A DNA stretch of 57,543 nucleotides from CAIOZW01 sp049317725. GTDB taxonomy: Bacteria > Acidobacteriota > Blastocatellia > RBC074. The stretch spans positions 1 to 57,543 of the forward strand of contig JBMOHS010000004.1 of NCBI GenBank assembly GCA_049317725.1, given 5' to 3'. A model generated the notes under the pieces. That model made no database searches. It was not told where the DNA came from and saw nothing but the letters and a program-made list of their open reading frames with translations. The first letter of the stretch is position 1; every line of letters begins with the position of its first letter. Below, in pieces: positions 26,548-38,912 of the stretch. A program made the position numbers and the translations under genes.

Positions 26548-28326
26548 TCACCCCACGGGGCGTTCGACGGGTGTTGGGCTGGCGGGAGATGGCTGGGGTC
26601 CGGCAGGCTTCGGACTCGCCGGCGGATTGGTGGCTCTCCCACGTTCCCGGGAAGCTCCCGGCCGCACAACTTGGTCCAGCAGATCCCGTGCCGTTCGAAG
26701 CTGGCCCGTCGAGAGATAGGCCATCGCCAGCCAGACCCGGATGTCCGGCAAAGACGGGTCGAGCCGTGCCGCATAGTGGATGCGGGTCACCGCCTCCTCG
26801 AACTTCTCCTGGTCGTAGTCGATCAACCCAAGATAGAAACTCGCTTCGGCATTCGTTGGTGTCAACGCCAAGAGTCCATCCAGACGCTGACGAGCCTCCT
26901 CGGTCTTCCCTTCGAGATGGCGCGCATAGGCGGCCCGGACCTCTGGATCCTTCGGGAGGTGGCCGATCCCCGCCTCCTGCCAGGGAAGACCGGGCCGATT
27001 CCAGCGGGCGAGGAGGTCTGCTACCGGCTCCGCCAGCAGGCTGCCGAGGAGCAGTCCGACGACCAAGGCGATCCCGACCAAGAACCACGAGACCTGACCG
27101 CTTCCGCGAGCAGCACCTCCACCAGATGCTGCCCCCACATCGAGCACTGACCTTCGATCGAAAGGCGGTGCCGCGCTTTCCGGGACCGTGTCGAACGTCC
27201 GCCATGGCAACCTGTCGACGAGACCATTCCACCGCGAAACGAGCGGCCCCCACCGGGAAGGAGCATCCTCAATCTCTTCGGGGACCTCCCGGGGGAAGCT
27301 GGCCTCAGGGTCTTCACGTTCCTTCCCCGCCCCCGCCGTCAGATCGACTTCGAAGACTCGGGAGATCGGGCGCCCACCTGTCCCCCCTCCTCGGGCATGG
27401 ACGGGCGATTCCGGCCCCTGCCAGACGCCGAAACTTGGCCCCTCCGCTGCCTCCTCCTCGGCCTCGTCGACAAATGGCCGGCCTTCGTCTGTCGCGTCCT
27501 CCTCCTCGACGATCTCCCGCTCCACCCGCGCGGCGGGCATCCCTGCGCCCCCTACCTCTTCGTCGTCGCTTTCACTTTCACTGTAGAGCCGCTCTCCAAA
27601 ATCGACCAGAATCACGGTGAGGTTGTCTTCGGCACCGGCGAGATAGCACCTCTCGCGGAGCTGCTCACAGATCACTTGGGGCGGATGGCGGCTCTGCAGA
27701 ATCTGCTCCAGTTCCTCCTCGTCGAGATGGATCGTGATGCCATCGGTGCAGAGAAGAAGACTGGTCTGTTCATCCAACTCGATCTCGATCTGCTCGACGT
27801 CGACCTCCGCTTCCGCACCGAGCGCCCGATTGAGCACGTGGCGGCGGGGATGCTGGGTCGCCTCCTCGCGACTCAACCGTCCGGTCCGGACTGCCTCGTT
27901 GACGTCGGTGTGGTCCTCGGTCAACTGGATCAAGCCGTGGGCGTCAAAGCGGTAGACACGACTGTCCCCGACGTGTGCCACGACGGCTCGCCGCCCCTCG
28001 ACCGCGACGGCGGCGATCGTTGTCGCCATCCCTTTGAGACTTGGCGTCTGCTGCGCGTCGAAATAGATCTTCTCGTTGCAGTGGGCAATCGTCTTTTCAA
28101 GAAGCTCCCCGAGGCTTTCGGTGAGCGATCCGTCCAATTGCTGCGAGAAGACACGCTCAAAGACCTCGACGACCACCGCACTCGCGGTCGCTCCTCCTTG
28201 CCGGCCCCCGACGCCATCGGCGACCAGGTAGAGTCCACGCTCCGGCCAGACCAGCAGATTGTCCTGATTCTCCGGACGCCGGGGATTAAGCCCACGATCC
28301 GTGATCGATCCGCACGTTGCCTTCAT
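26548..28326 (-). CDS. PP2C-family Ser/Thr phosphatase with TM segment and TPR-like tail
   Basis: A 592-residue metal-dependent phosphatase. PP2C motifs include RPENQDN (about 17-23), ADGVGG (about 36-41), HVGDSRVYRF, CTDGI and AEDNLTV, with the acidic metal ligands in place. An acidic low-complexity region follows, then a single transmembrane helix (VSWFLVGIALVVGLLLGSLLA), then an extracytoplasmic tail with TPR-like repeats (KTEEARQRLDGLLALTPTNAEASFYLGLIDY) and a Pro-rich end. ATG 28326 overlaps the FtsW/RodA stop (ATGA) and has GGAG upstream. It is the natural antagonist of the adjacent kinase. The extracytoplasmic TPR domain is unlike actinobacterial PstP. Confidence 0.93.
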   Translation of the reverse strand: MKATCGSITDRGLNPRRPENQDNLLVWPERGLYLVADGVGGRQGGATASAVVVEVFERVFSQQLDGSLTESLGELLEKTIAHCNEKIYFDAQQTPSLKGMATTIAAVAVEGRRAVVAHVGDSRVYRFDAHGLIQLTEDHTDVNEAVRTGRLSREEATQHPRRHVLNRALGAEAEVDVEQIEIELDEQTSLLLCTDGITIHLDEEELEQILQSRHPPQVICEQLRERCYLAGAEDNLTVILVDFGERLYSESESDDEEVGGAGMPAARVEREIVEEEDATDEGRPFVDEAEEEAAEGPSFGVWQGPESPVHARGGGTGGRPISRVFEVDLTAGAGKEREDPEASFPREVPEEIEDAPSRWGPLVSRWNGLVDRLPWRTFDTVPESAAPPFDRRSVLDVGAASGGGAARGSGQVSWFLVGIALVVGLLLGSLLAEPVADLLARWNRPGLPWQEAGIGHLPKDPEVRAAYARHLEGKTEEARQRLDGLLALTPTNAEASFYLGLIDYDQEKFEEAVTRIHYAARLDPSLPDIRVWLAMAYLSTGQLRTARDLLDQVVRPGASRERGRATNPPASPKPAGPQPSPASPTPVERPVG

Positions 28327-29996
28327 ACTCCATCCATTCGATTGCGGTGGGAGATCGCCAGCAACATTCCGAGAATCCAGAAACTGGTCACCAACGACCA
28401 CCCTCCGTGGCTGACGAACGGGAGGGTGATCCCCGTCATCGGGACCAATCGAACCACGCCTCCAATGTTGACGATCGCCTGGAATCCGAGAAAGATGGTT
28501 CCTCCCGCTGCAATCAGTTTGGTAAACATATCTGGCGCGGCGATCGCCGTCCGCATGCCGGCCCGCACCAGAACGGCCGTGCCGAGCAGAACAATCAGCC
28601 CCCCGAGCAGCCCCATCTCCTCGGCGATCGCGGCGTAGACAAAGTCGGAATCGGCGATCGGAATGCTCTCCGGTACGCCCCGCCCGAGCCCCCTGCCCAG
28701 GAAACCACCCTCGGCGACCCCAAAGAGGGATTGCAATGGTTGGTACGCATCCCCCTTATACCACAAGTCAACATCGGCTCCGCCGTGCCCAGCCGCCGCC
28801 ACTTCGGCCGCCCACCACGGGTGAAGGTCTGGATCCGGGGGGACTTCCCCCTGGAGCCAGAGATAGAATCGCTGATGAATGCGCCGTGGGATGCCCTCGC
28901 GAATCAGGCGGGCCATCCCTGCGGCCCCGCCCCCGTCGCTCGCCGTCCGGGCAGTCAGTCGGTGGTAGGCCCCCCCCGCCAAGACCGCTCCACTCAACAA
29001 CAGCCCGAGCAACGTTGGCGCCAGCAAGAGTTGCCGCAACCGGCGGACCGCGACCAAGTAGAGTCCGAGGTAGACCGCGACGAAGATCAGCATCTGTCCA
29101 AAATCGGCCAGTATGAAGAAAGGAAGGAGTGGCAGTGTGGAGAGCAGAAGCAGCGGAACCAGCACTCGCCACGCAGGAATCCCCCACCAAGTCCGCGAAA
29201 GGTGGCGATACTGGTCGGTCAAGATCCCTGCATAACTCAGTAGAAATGCGATCTTGACTGGTTCCCAGGGAGTGGTCCGCCCGAGAAACTTCCCGCCTTG
29301 CGACCCATACCCGGCGATGACCACCAGTGGGATCGTCGTCCCTATGCCCAAGACCAGGCCGTGCCGTTGCAGCCAGAGGAGGGCTCTCGGATCTTCCACC
29401 ACGCGGTAGGCCACTGCCAATGCCATCAAGGCGAGGAGTGGAACCCACGTCGAGAGAGAGGTCAAGACCTCCCATCCCCCTGTCGAGCGCTCCAGCGTCG
29501 GTTGATCCGAACCTTCGATGAGTCGTTCTGACACCTGCGGGGGACGCATCCCCGCCTCACCAAAGAGCACCCGCTTCTTCCCTTCGTCATACCACTGATC
29601 AACGTAGCGTTGCTGGAGAATCTCCGTCTTTTCCAAACGTGCCGCCCGACCTCTCCCCCCTGCCTGCCCATACTCTGGGTCTGTAAAGAGCCGATACTGC
29701 GCCACCTGTCCCACCGCGAAGAGTGCCGCAGCCGCCGTCAACAGCACCAAGTCTCCCCGGTAACGCCGACCTCGCACCAACCAGAAGAAGAGCGCCAGAA
29801 GAGGCAGGAAGAGACCGATGTTCCGCATCGCCACCCACCCAGATGGCTGGAATCCCCGCCCTTCTCCAGCCCGGATGATCGCCCAGTGGGCAACTCCCGT
29901 CACGGCCGTCAGCAACAGCAGTAGAAGCAGATGTGTCGAAGGTCGATTCTTCATTCCGGCAACCAATCGCCACCAGGCAGCTTCACGCGAGATCAC
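28323..29996 (-). CDS. FtsW/RodA/SpoVE (SEDS) family glycan polymerase
   Basis: A 557-residue polytopic inner-membrane protein of the SEDS family, which polymerises lipid II into peptidoglycan. C-terminal hallmarks are FLGRGLGRGVPESIPIADSDFVYAAIAEEMGLLG (spanning about 430-465) and the VPMTGITLPFVSHGG region, the family signature. It is longer than typical FtsW/RodA, with a sizeable extracytoplasmic loop after TM3 (about residues 105-190). The GTG at 29996 overlaps the fpg stop (GTGA), favouring coupling; ATG 29954 is an alternative. It lies directly upstream of PP2C and the kinase, suggesting that this kinase system controls elongation or division. Confidence 0.88.
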   Translation of the reverse strand: MISREAAWWRLVAGMKNRPSTHLLLLLLLTAVTGVAHWAIIRAGEGRGFQPSGWVAMRNIGLFLPLLALFFWLVRGRRYRGDLVLLTAAAALFAVGQVAQYRLFTDPEYGQAGGRGRAARLEKTEILQQRYVDQWYDEGKKRVLFGEAGMRPPQVSERLIEGSDQPTLERSTGGWEVLTSLSTWVPLLALMALAVAYRVVEDPRALLWLQRHGLVLGIGTTIPLVVIAGYGSQGGKFLGRTTPWEPVKIAFLLSYAGILTDQYRHLSRTWWGIPAWRVLVPLLLLSTLPLLPFFILADFGQMLIFVAVYLGLYLVAVRRLRQLLLAPTLLGLLLSGAVLAGGAYHRLTARTASDGGGAAGMARLIREGIPRRIHQRFYLWLQGEVPPDPDLHPWWAAEVAAAGHGGADVDLWYKGDAYQPLQSLFGVAEGGFLGRGLGRGVPESIPIADSDFVYAAIAEEMGLLGGLIVLLGTAVLVRAGMRTAIAAPDMFTKLIAAGGTIFLGFQAIVNIGGVVRLVPMTGITLPFVSHGGWSLVTSFWILGMLLAISHRNRMDGV

Positions 29997-30835
29997 GCCA
30001 CCTGACAGCCAGGGCAGAAGTAGGTGGAACGTCCTCCCTGGGTCAAACGGCTGATCGTTCCCTCACAGGCAGGGCACAACTGCCCTTCCCGGTCGTAGAC
30101 GCGCCAATTCTCTTCGAACGCCCCGGCACCATAGCGGCCATAGATCTGCCGCGGGTCTGTCTCCAGCGTACTCCCCACGTCGATCGCCTCCCGCAGGACC
30201 GCGAGGATCTCGGCGTGCAAACGGCCGATCCGCTCTCGTGCGACTCGACTGGCGGGCCGACGTGGATCGATTCCGGCCCGGTGGAGCGCTTCTGCTGCAT
30301 AGATATTCCCCAGGCCGCAGACCCGCTCCTGGTTGAGCAGGAGCAGCTTGATCGCCAGATGGCTCCGTTGGCATTGCGCCTCCAGATATTCGCGCGAGAA
30401 GGCTTCGTCAAATGGCTCCGGGGCGAGCTTGCGCAGCGCCGCATGCTCCGCCCATTCCCCTCTTCGCACCACTGTCATCCAAGCGAAATGCCTCGGATCG
30501 GCGAAGTGCAGCTGATCCCCTCCATCCAGCTCGACCACCAAGTGGGTGTGTGCCGCCTCGAACTCCTGCGCCTGCCCAGCCTCGACGAAGAGAAATCGAC
30601 CGCTCATCCGCAGGTGCGTCATCCACGTCCAGCCTGTCGTGAGATGCATCAGAATGTGCTTCCCCCGACGGTCGACCGCTTCCACTTCACCGCGCCGCAG
30701 CCGTGCGGCAAATTGGCGCACCGAGAGATCTGGCACCAACCGTGCACGGCGTAACTCCACTCGCTCGACTCGCCGCGCCACCATCAACGGACGCAGGTGT
30801 CGGACCACCATCTCAACTTCAGGTAATTCAGGCAT
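29993..30835 (-). CDS. mutM: Formamidopyrimidine-DNA glycosylase
   Basis: A 280-residue base-excision repair glycosylase/AP lyase for 8-oxoguanine and Fapy lesions. It begins MPELPEVE with the catalytic Pro/Glu, has the DNA-binding Lys in RRGKHILM, LGNIYAAEALH in the H2TH region, and ends in a zinc finger with CPAC and CPGC pairs. Length matches the family. The segment ADPRHF replaces the usual DPRRFG. It is the first gene of the minus-strand run that continues with FtsW/RodA and the signalling genes, overlapping the next start by 4 bp. Confidence 0.96.
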   Translation of the reverse strand: MPELPEVEMVVRHLRPLMVARRVERVELRRARLVPDLSVRQFAARLRRGEVEAVDRRGKHILMHLTTGWTWMTHLRMSGRFLFVEAGQAQEFEAAHTHLVVELDGGDQLHFADPRHFAWMTVVRRGEWAEHAALRKLAPEPFDEAFSREYLEAQCQRSHLAIKLLLLNQERVCGLGNIYAAEALHRAGIDPRRPASRVARERIGRLHAEILAVLREAIDVGSTLETDPRQIYGRYGAGAFEENWRVYDREGQLCPACEGTISRLTQGGRSTYFCPGCQVA

Positions 30836-30943
30836 ACCCGTCGATCTTTACCATGTCCCTCCCGCGATTGAAAAGACCTGCTCCCCCACTCGGCAGATTC
30901 CCCTGTTCTCTCCAGATCGGCAGGGAAAAAGAGTCCGAGCCTG

Positions 30944-30972
30944 TTGACAGGCCGGAGCAGCGGGTGTATATT
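30944..30972 (+). promoter_or_regulatory. Consensus promoter for the initiator tRNA
   Basis: TTGACA (30944-30949) and TATATT (30967-30972) are separated by the optimal 17 bp, ending 24 bp before the tRNA 5' end. It is divergent from mutM. Confidence 0.85.
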
Positions 30973-30996
30973 CCGATTTTGTTGTTCAAGACTTGA

Positions 30997-31069
<73 letters not shown>

Positions 31070-31638
31070 TTCCTCTTCTAAATTCCTCTCGAAACATTTG
31101 TGGCGGTACCACCTCGGTTCCTTCCTTAGTGTTTTCTGGTCTTGATCATCTTGCCAGACGTCCAGCTGAAGATTCCACCAGCCAGTCCAGCACCTTGCCA
31201 ATCTCCCCCTGATCATCCAGGGTGTCGTCCCTTTCTCGATCTTCGCACCGGTCGCCGATTGTTGACACAGATGGATGTCACACCGTATGATCCTTCTTTG
31301 TATTATTGCGTAAATGAGTCAATCCATCGTCTCAAAGAGTCTTCCTGAAAAGGTCTCGTTGAGGGATTGGATCGGGGCGTCCAATCCTGGTAACTCCAAG
31401 TAACTACAAGGTTCACTTTTTTGAAGATCTTCAGCAAAGTCGACAGATGAACTTTTTGGGTCGCTTCTGCAAGCGATTCCACTCCAAGTGATCTTGATCC
31501 TGGACAGTGGCTTCGGGGTCGATAGAAATGGCCGTGGGGATTGACGATGGCAAGACAGCCTGTACTTCCCATCAAGCCCGACCTTTTTACGGTACACATC
31601 CGACGGTACGTCAAGAAATTGACTCAACCCTTGCACCT
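31070..31638 (+). other. Intergenic region with an orphan-looking promoter
   Basis: No convincing gene lies here. A good sigma70-like promoter (TTGACA 31262-31267, 18-bp spacer, TATGAT 31286-31291) sits 350 bp before the phosphatidyltransferase start. Its -35 overlaps an inverted repeat, TGACA (31263-31267) with TGTCA (31276-31280). The frame of the next gene is open back to 31507, but that part lacks family similarity. Confidence 0.5.
31262..31291 (+). promoter_or_regulatory. Promoter upstream of CDP-alcohol phosphatidyltransferase
   Basis: TTGACA and TATGAT hexamers are separated by 18 bp. TGACA/TGTCA inverted repeats with an 8-nt centre overlap it and could bind a regulator. Transcripts from here would have a leader of about 340 nt. 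Confidence 0.55.
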
Positions 31639-32295
31639 ATGATCGGCGAATTGATCGGTACGGTCAGCCAAAAAGCACTCGATGGAATCGTTCGATGGCT
31701 GATCCGTCTCCATCCGAACCCAAACATCCTCTCCTTGATCGGCCTGGGTATCAATCTCTGGGCTGCAATACTCTACGGGTTTGGCAAGTTCTTCGCCGCT
31801 GGCTTAGTGATGATTCTCGCCAACCTCTTTGACATCCTTGATGGGCGTGTTGCCAGGGGATCGGGACGGGTCACCCGATTTGGCGCTTTTCTCGATTCCA
31901 GTCTCGATCGGCTCTCCGACATGGTCGTGTTTCTTGGAATCATCATCTTCTACACGAGGGACACGGATGACCACTCCACGCTCTACGCGGCGCTGACGGG
32001 GGCGGCGCTGATCGGATCGGTGATGGTAAGTTATACCAGTGCCCGGGCAGAATCGCTGATTCCCAAGTGCGATGTCGGATTCCTTCGCCGCCCAGAGCGT
32101 GTCGTCCTGCTGATCATTGGCTCGCTGACTGTCTGGCCTGGTTCGACACACCCGCTGCTTAACAAGATGCCGGCGACCATCTGGCTCTTGACCATTCTCT
32201 CCTGCTGGACATTCCTCCAGCGTCTGTATCACACTTGGCTGGCACTGCGGCAATCAGACAGTCCCCCAACAGGAGAGGTAATTCCGACGCTTTGA
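31639..32295 (+). CDS. CDP-alcohol phosphatidyltransferase
   Basis: An integral membrane enzyme of about 218 residues that transfers a phosphatidyl group from CDP-diacylglycerol to an alcohol. The complete signature DG-x2-AR-x8-G-x3-D-x3-D is present as DILDGRVARGS followed by RFGAFLDSSLD (about residues 60-83), containing all metal-binding Asp residues. Several hydrophobic segments flank it. The start is uncertain: ATG 31639 gives a normal N-terminus but lacks a clear Shine-Dalgarno, and the frame is open upstream. The product could be a phosphatidylinositol-phosphate, phosphatidylglycerophosphate or archaetidyl-type lipid; sequence alone does not decide. Confidence 0.88.
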   Translation: MIGELIGTVSQKALDGIVRWLIRLHPNPNILSLIGLGINLWAAILYGFGKFFAAGLVMILANLFDILDGRVARGSGRVTRFGAFLDSSLDRLSDMVVFLGIIIFYTRDTDDHSTLYAALTGAALIGSVMVSYTSARAESLIPKCDVGFLRRPERVVLLIIGSLTVWPGSTHPLLNKMPATIWLLTILSCWTFLQRLYHTWLALRQSDSPPTGEVIPTL

Positions 32296-32406
32296 CCAGT
32301 ATTGAAGAGACCGATGCAAGGGATTCGGTTGAGGTTCTGAAAAACGATGATTGCGCAACAAGAGAAGACGAATGGAGAGGGAAGGAATTTGCCACAGGGA
32401 ATGCGA

Positions 32407-33306
32407 ATGATGATCTGCCCTTGCTGTGGAGAGGAGCGCGAGGAGAGTGTCGAGAAAGGGGCGACGTGTGGCCACTGTGGGGCCCGTCAGGTGGGCGCAC
32501 CTCTTACCCAACCCGACCGGTTGGTGCCCAAGTTGGGTCCGGCGTTGATCGCATTTGGAGTGGCGATCGCAGTCTTAGGAATCTTTCTCGCTGCTTGGAT
32601 CTTGGGCAACGATCTCCGAGTGGGTCGAGTATTCCTGGTGACGCTGCTGGGAGATGGATGGAAGGCTACCCGGCTGATGCTCGCCGCCGACCCCCGTTTG
32701 CCGTACTACCGGATCGTTCAATATGACGCGACTCGGCTGGCGTTCGCTCTTTCGGCAATCCTCATTCCCCTCTCGCTGTTGGGCATCTGGCTTGCCCGTC
32801 GTGCGAAGCGACTGGCCGAGATGACTCCCCATCTCTTTTCCGGAAGGCGCTTGGCGAAAGCTTCGCTGGCGCTCTGTGGGGTCTGGCTGACGTGCTTGAC
32901 GAGCGTCATTGCCTTCTCGATCCCGGAGCGGGTCGAGGGGTTCCGGGAGCGACGCCGCGCGGAGACACGGGCGGCAATGTACCAGCTTCACCAGCAAGCT
33001 CTCCAGAAGTATTATCAAGAGTACGGAAGCTATCCGCAGGAGTTGCCAGACCTTTCCCGTGTCAACGCCGAAGCAACGCCACGCGCTGATTACTGGGAGC
33101 AACCCTTCACCTATCAGCCGGTGGGTGTCATCGCTTCCAAGGGCACTTCGATCATCTTCAGCAACTACAAGCTGGTCTCCGCTGGCGCCGATGGGAGGTT
33201 TGCGACTGACGATGACTTGGTGATGATCGATGGGATCATCCTCGAGGGGGCCCCCGAGCGTGACCCCAATCGGTTGGCGCTGGAAGACCTCTTCCCAACT
33301 AACTGA
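32407..33306 (+). CDS. Zinc-ribbon membrane protein with GspG-like C-terminal domain
   Basis: About 300 residues. The N-terminus is a zinc ribbon (CPCCGEE then CGHCG, within the first 35 residues). Three hydrophobic segments follow (ALIAFGVAIAVLGIFLAAWIL, ALSAILIPLSLLGIWLA and a third near SLALCGVWLTCLTSVIAF). The C-terminal 100 residues resemble the type II secretion major pseudopilin core: ALQKYYQEYGSYPQELPDL, WEQPFTYQP and YKLVSAGADGRFATDDDL, the last like the calcium-binding GspG loop. No prepilin-peptidase signal precedes it, so it is not an ordinary pseudopilin. ATG 32407 is chosen from AGGGA 6 nt upstream; ATGs at 32347, 32401 and 32410 are alternatives. Function unknown. Confidence 0.75.
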   Translation: MMICPCCGEEREESVEKGATCGHCGARQVGAPLTQPDRLVPKLGPALIAFGVAIAVLGIFLAAWILGNDLRVGRVFLVTLLGDGWKATRLMLAADPRLPYYRIVQYDATRLAFALSAILIPLSLLGIWLARRAKRLAEMTPHLFSGRRLAKASLALCGVWLTCLTSVIAFSIPERVEGFRERRRAETRAAMYQLHQQALQKYYQEYGSYPQELPDLSRVNAEATPRADYWEQPFTYQPVGVIASKGTSIIFSNYKLVSAGADGRFATDDDLVMIDGIILEGAPERDPNRLALEDLFPTN

Positions 33307-33425
33307 GCATTCTTGGCACTTTTGCGAACAAGGCCATCGGTTGTTACGCCTCCCAGATCGATCGCGGATCGATCCAACGGAGGAGCTCCCGGTGGTCTCT
33401 CTTTTATAAGGCAATCGCTCGGACC

Positions 33426-33725
33426 ATGACCTATCCTTCCTGGTTTACGCTGCTGATCGCGCGACTTCGCGGAAAGGATCCGATCGCCGACTACTACGCT
33501 TGGCTCTCGACCTATGGCAGAGTCGCCGAAGGGCGAATCCTGGATCTTGTTCAGGGGGATGAGGGGATCGCCCTCCACTACCGTTACCAGATTGGCAATG
33601 TTGTGTACGAGGCGATGCAGCCCCTGACACCAGACCAGCAACAAAATGGGCATCGCTTCAGCCCCGGTGCTAATCTTACCGTGCGTTTTGACCCGAAGCA
33701 GCCAGGAATCTCGATTGTGCCCTGA
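33426..33725 (+). CDS. Small DUF3592-like protein
   Basis: A 99-residue soluble protein of unknown function. The central part (GRILDLVQGDEGIALHYRY, NVVYEA) and the end (FSPGANLTVRFDPKQPGIS) match the pattern of DUF3592 beta-sandwich modules, which describe a variable linker-strand protein with a V-R-Y-D-P turn. It lacks the transmembrane helices that many DUF3592 proteins carry. No strong ribosome binding site is visible. It lies between the zinc-ribbon gene and the biotin carboxylase gene on the same strand. Confidence 0.65.
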   Translation: MTYPSWFTLLIARLRGKDPIADYYAWLSTYGRVAEGRILDLVQGDEGIALHYRYQIGNVVYEAMQPLTPDQQQNGHRFSPGANLTVRFDPKQPGISIVP

Positions 33726-33797
33726 CAGCACCCAACCAAGCGATCAACCAAGCAGGGTCTGCTGGAGATGGTCGAGGCGAAAGCAGGAAGCTCGCTT

Positions 33798-35354
<1,557 letters not shown>

Positions 35355-35384
35355 ACAGCCCAGCCAAAGATGAGGGGGATGACT

Positions 35385-35879
35385 GTGGCAAAATGGGAGA
35401 TCGAGGTGGACGGTGTCCGTGGGGAAGCGGAGTGGGCCGTCACTGGGGATCAGGTGACCTTGACCCTTGCGGGACAAACCCACGTGGCGACGATCTCTTG
35501 TCCCGAACCCGGGCAGTACCTCGTGCTGCTCAACGATCGGGTCTATCGGTGTCTGGATGACCGACGTCCGGGTAATCCGAACCGCTTCCTCGTCAATGGG
35601 CATCCTGTCTCCGTCTCAATCGAGGACCGCCAGCGACGAAGGAAGGGTCCGCCCGTTCGGGATGGACGGATTGAGCTGACGACCCCGATGCCAGGTAAGG
35701 TCGTGCAGCTTCTCATCTCGCCTGGAGACACGGTCGAGGTCCACCAGGGGATCCTTATCGTTGAGGCGATGAAGATGCAGAATGAGGTCCAAGCCCCTCG
35801 CGCGGGTCGGGTCGCCGAGATTCGCGCTACCCCCGGGCAGACGGTTCCAGCCGGCTTTGTTCTGGCGGTTCTGGAATGA
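35385..35879 (+). CDS. Biotin/lipoyl carrier protein of an acyl-CoA carboxylase
   Basis: About 164 residues with a C-terminal biotinyl domain carrying the biotinylation motif EAMKMQN and the PMPGKVVQL start of the domain. The N-terminal half (EVDGVRGEAEWAVTGDQVTLTL) resembles the BT domain that bridges biotin carboxylase and carrier in acyl-CoA carboxylase alpha subunits. The start is ambiguous: GTG 35385 has GAGGGGG 6 nt upstream and is chosen; ATG 35370 and ATG 35379 are in frame. It directly follows the biotin carboxylase gene, so the two make a split alpha subunit. Confidence 0.9.
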   Translation: MAKWEIEVDGVRGEAEWAVTGDQVTLTLAGQTHVATISCPEPGQYLVLLNDRVYRCLDDRRPGNPNRFLVNGHPVSVSIEDRQRRRKGPPVRDGRIELTTPMPGKVVQLLISPGDTVEVHQGILIVEAMKMQNEVQAPRAGRVAEIRATPGQTVPAGFVLAVLE

Positions 35880-36097
35880 GCCACCGGGGAGTTCTTCATC
35901 TGGAAATGAGTGTACGCTTGAACTTTACGGTATGCTCTGGTAATTTGTGTTGGGATTTGACCGATAGGGCCGATTGGGCCCAAAGATTGGCTATGACCGA
36001 TAAATTGGACATCATAAAACATTGTTTGATGTCCTAGAGGGCCCAGAGGGCCTATACGTCCTACACCTCCTATAACACAAAGGAGACATAACCAGGA
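35880..36097 (+). promoter_or_regulatory. Structured leader and promoter of rpsO
   Basis: The 218-bp gap before rpsO contains a likely promoter (TTGAAC 35918-35923, 17-bp spacer, TAATTT 35941-35946), the 10-bp palindrome TTGGGCCCAA (35974-35983), a perfect 8-bp stem (GGACATCA 36007-36014 with TGATGTCC 36027-36034, 12-nt loop), and tandem AGAGGGCC motifs after it. AAAGGAG precedes the start by 12 nt. S15 commonly autoregulates through its leader, so this structure is a candidate S15-binding element; no match to a known S15 motif class was established. Confidence 0.55.
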
Positions 36098-36367
36098 ATG
36101 TCGTTAGCAAAAGAGGCCAAAGTAGAGATCATCACGCAGTACAAAATGCACGACTTGGACACTGGCTCCCCGGAAGTCCAGGTAGCGCTCCTCTCGAAGC
36201 GCATCACCGAGTTGACGGAGCATTTTCGGACACACGTCAAAGACAACCATTCCCGTCGGGGGCTGCTCAAACTGGTCAGCCAACGGCGAAGCCTGCTCGA
36301 CTATCTCAAGCGGCGGGATATCAACCGATATCACGATCTCATTGCTCGTCTCGGTCTGCGCAAATAG
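36098..36367 (+). CDS. rpsO: 30S ribosomal protein S15
   Basis: An 89-residue primary 16S rRNA-binding ribosomal protein. The sequence has the family core HDLDTGSPEVQVALLSKRI, LTEHFRTHVKDNHSRRGLL and SQRRSLLDYLKRRD, ending LIARLGLRK, at normal length. It is followed by pnp, the widely conserved rpsO-pnp order, with a 373-bp gap. Confidence 0.98.
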   Translation: MSLAKEAKVEIITQYKMHDLDTGSPEVQVALLSKRITELTEHFRTHVKDNHSRRGLLKLVSQRRSLLDYLKRRDINRYHDLIARLGLRK

Positions 36368-36740
36368 ATCGACGATGGAGTCGCGGCGCCGGCCGGATCG
36401 GTGTCGCCTTGGTTGTATAGCCGAACGTGACGGCAAACCGTTCCCGACGCACTGGGCACTGGTGTGATCCTGCCCGGTTCTCATCGGGAATTGAAGCCAC
36501 GACTTTCCGGATGAGAGTCGGGCAGCCATCATCTTCCAACTCACAGCCACCGCGAACAGCCGCTTCCTGCTTGGGTCGGTCCTGCTTCGGGGTGGCTTTC
36601 TCATTTTTGCCCCATTGTGCCTATGGCTTTGTTGAAGACAATGCGGCGGACCGGCTCGTGACGAGTGAACCAGCGAGAGAGCCTGAGATGAGAGTAGATG
36701 AAGAACGCGATTGGGTACTTGCACAAACAGGAGACCACAA
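36368..36740 (+). other. rpsO-pnp intergenic region
   Basis: No gene is seen in these 373 bp. AGCCACC (36545-36551) and GGTGGCT (36591-36597) form a 7-bp stem with a 39-nt loop, followed by a T-rich stretch (TTCTCATTTTT). It could be a terminator, attenuator or the processing hairpin common in pnp leaders. Confidence 0.4.
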
Positions 36741-38849
<2,109 letters not shown>

Positions 38850-38912
38850 CCCGCCTCCCCTCCACCAAGCGGTGCCCAGACAGGGGCCCATTGAGCAGGA
38901 GGAAGTAAGATC

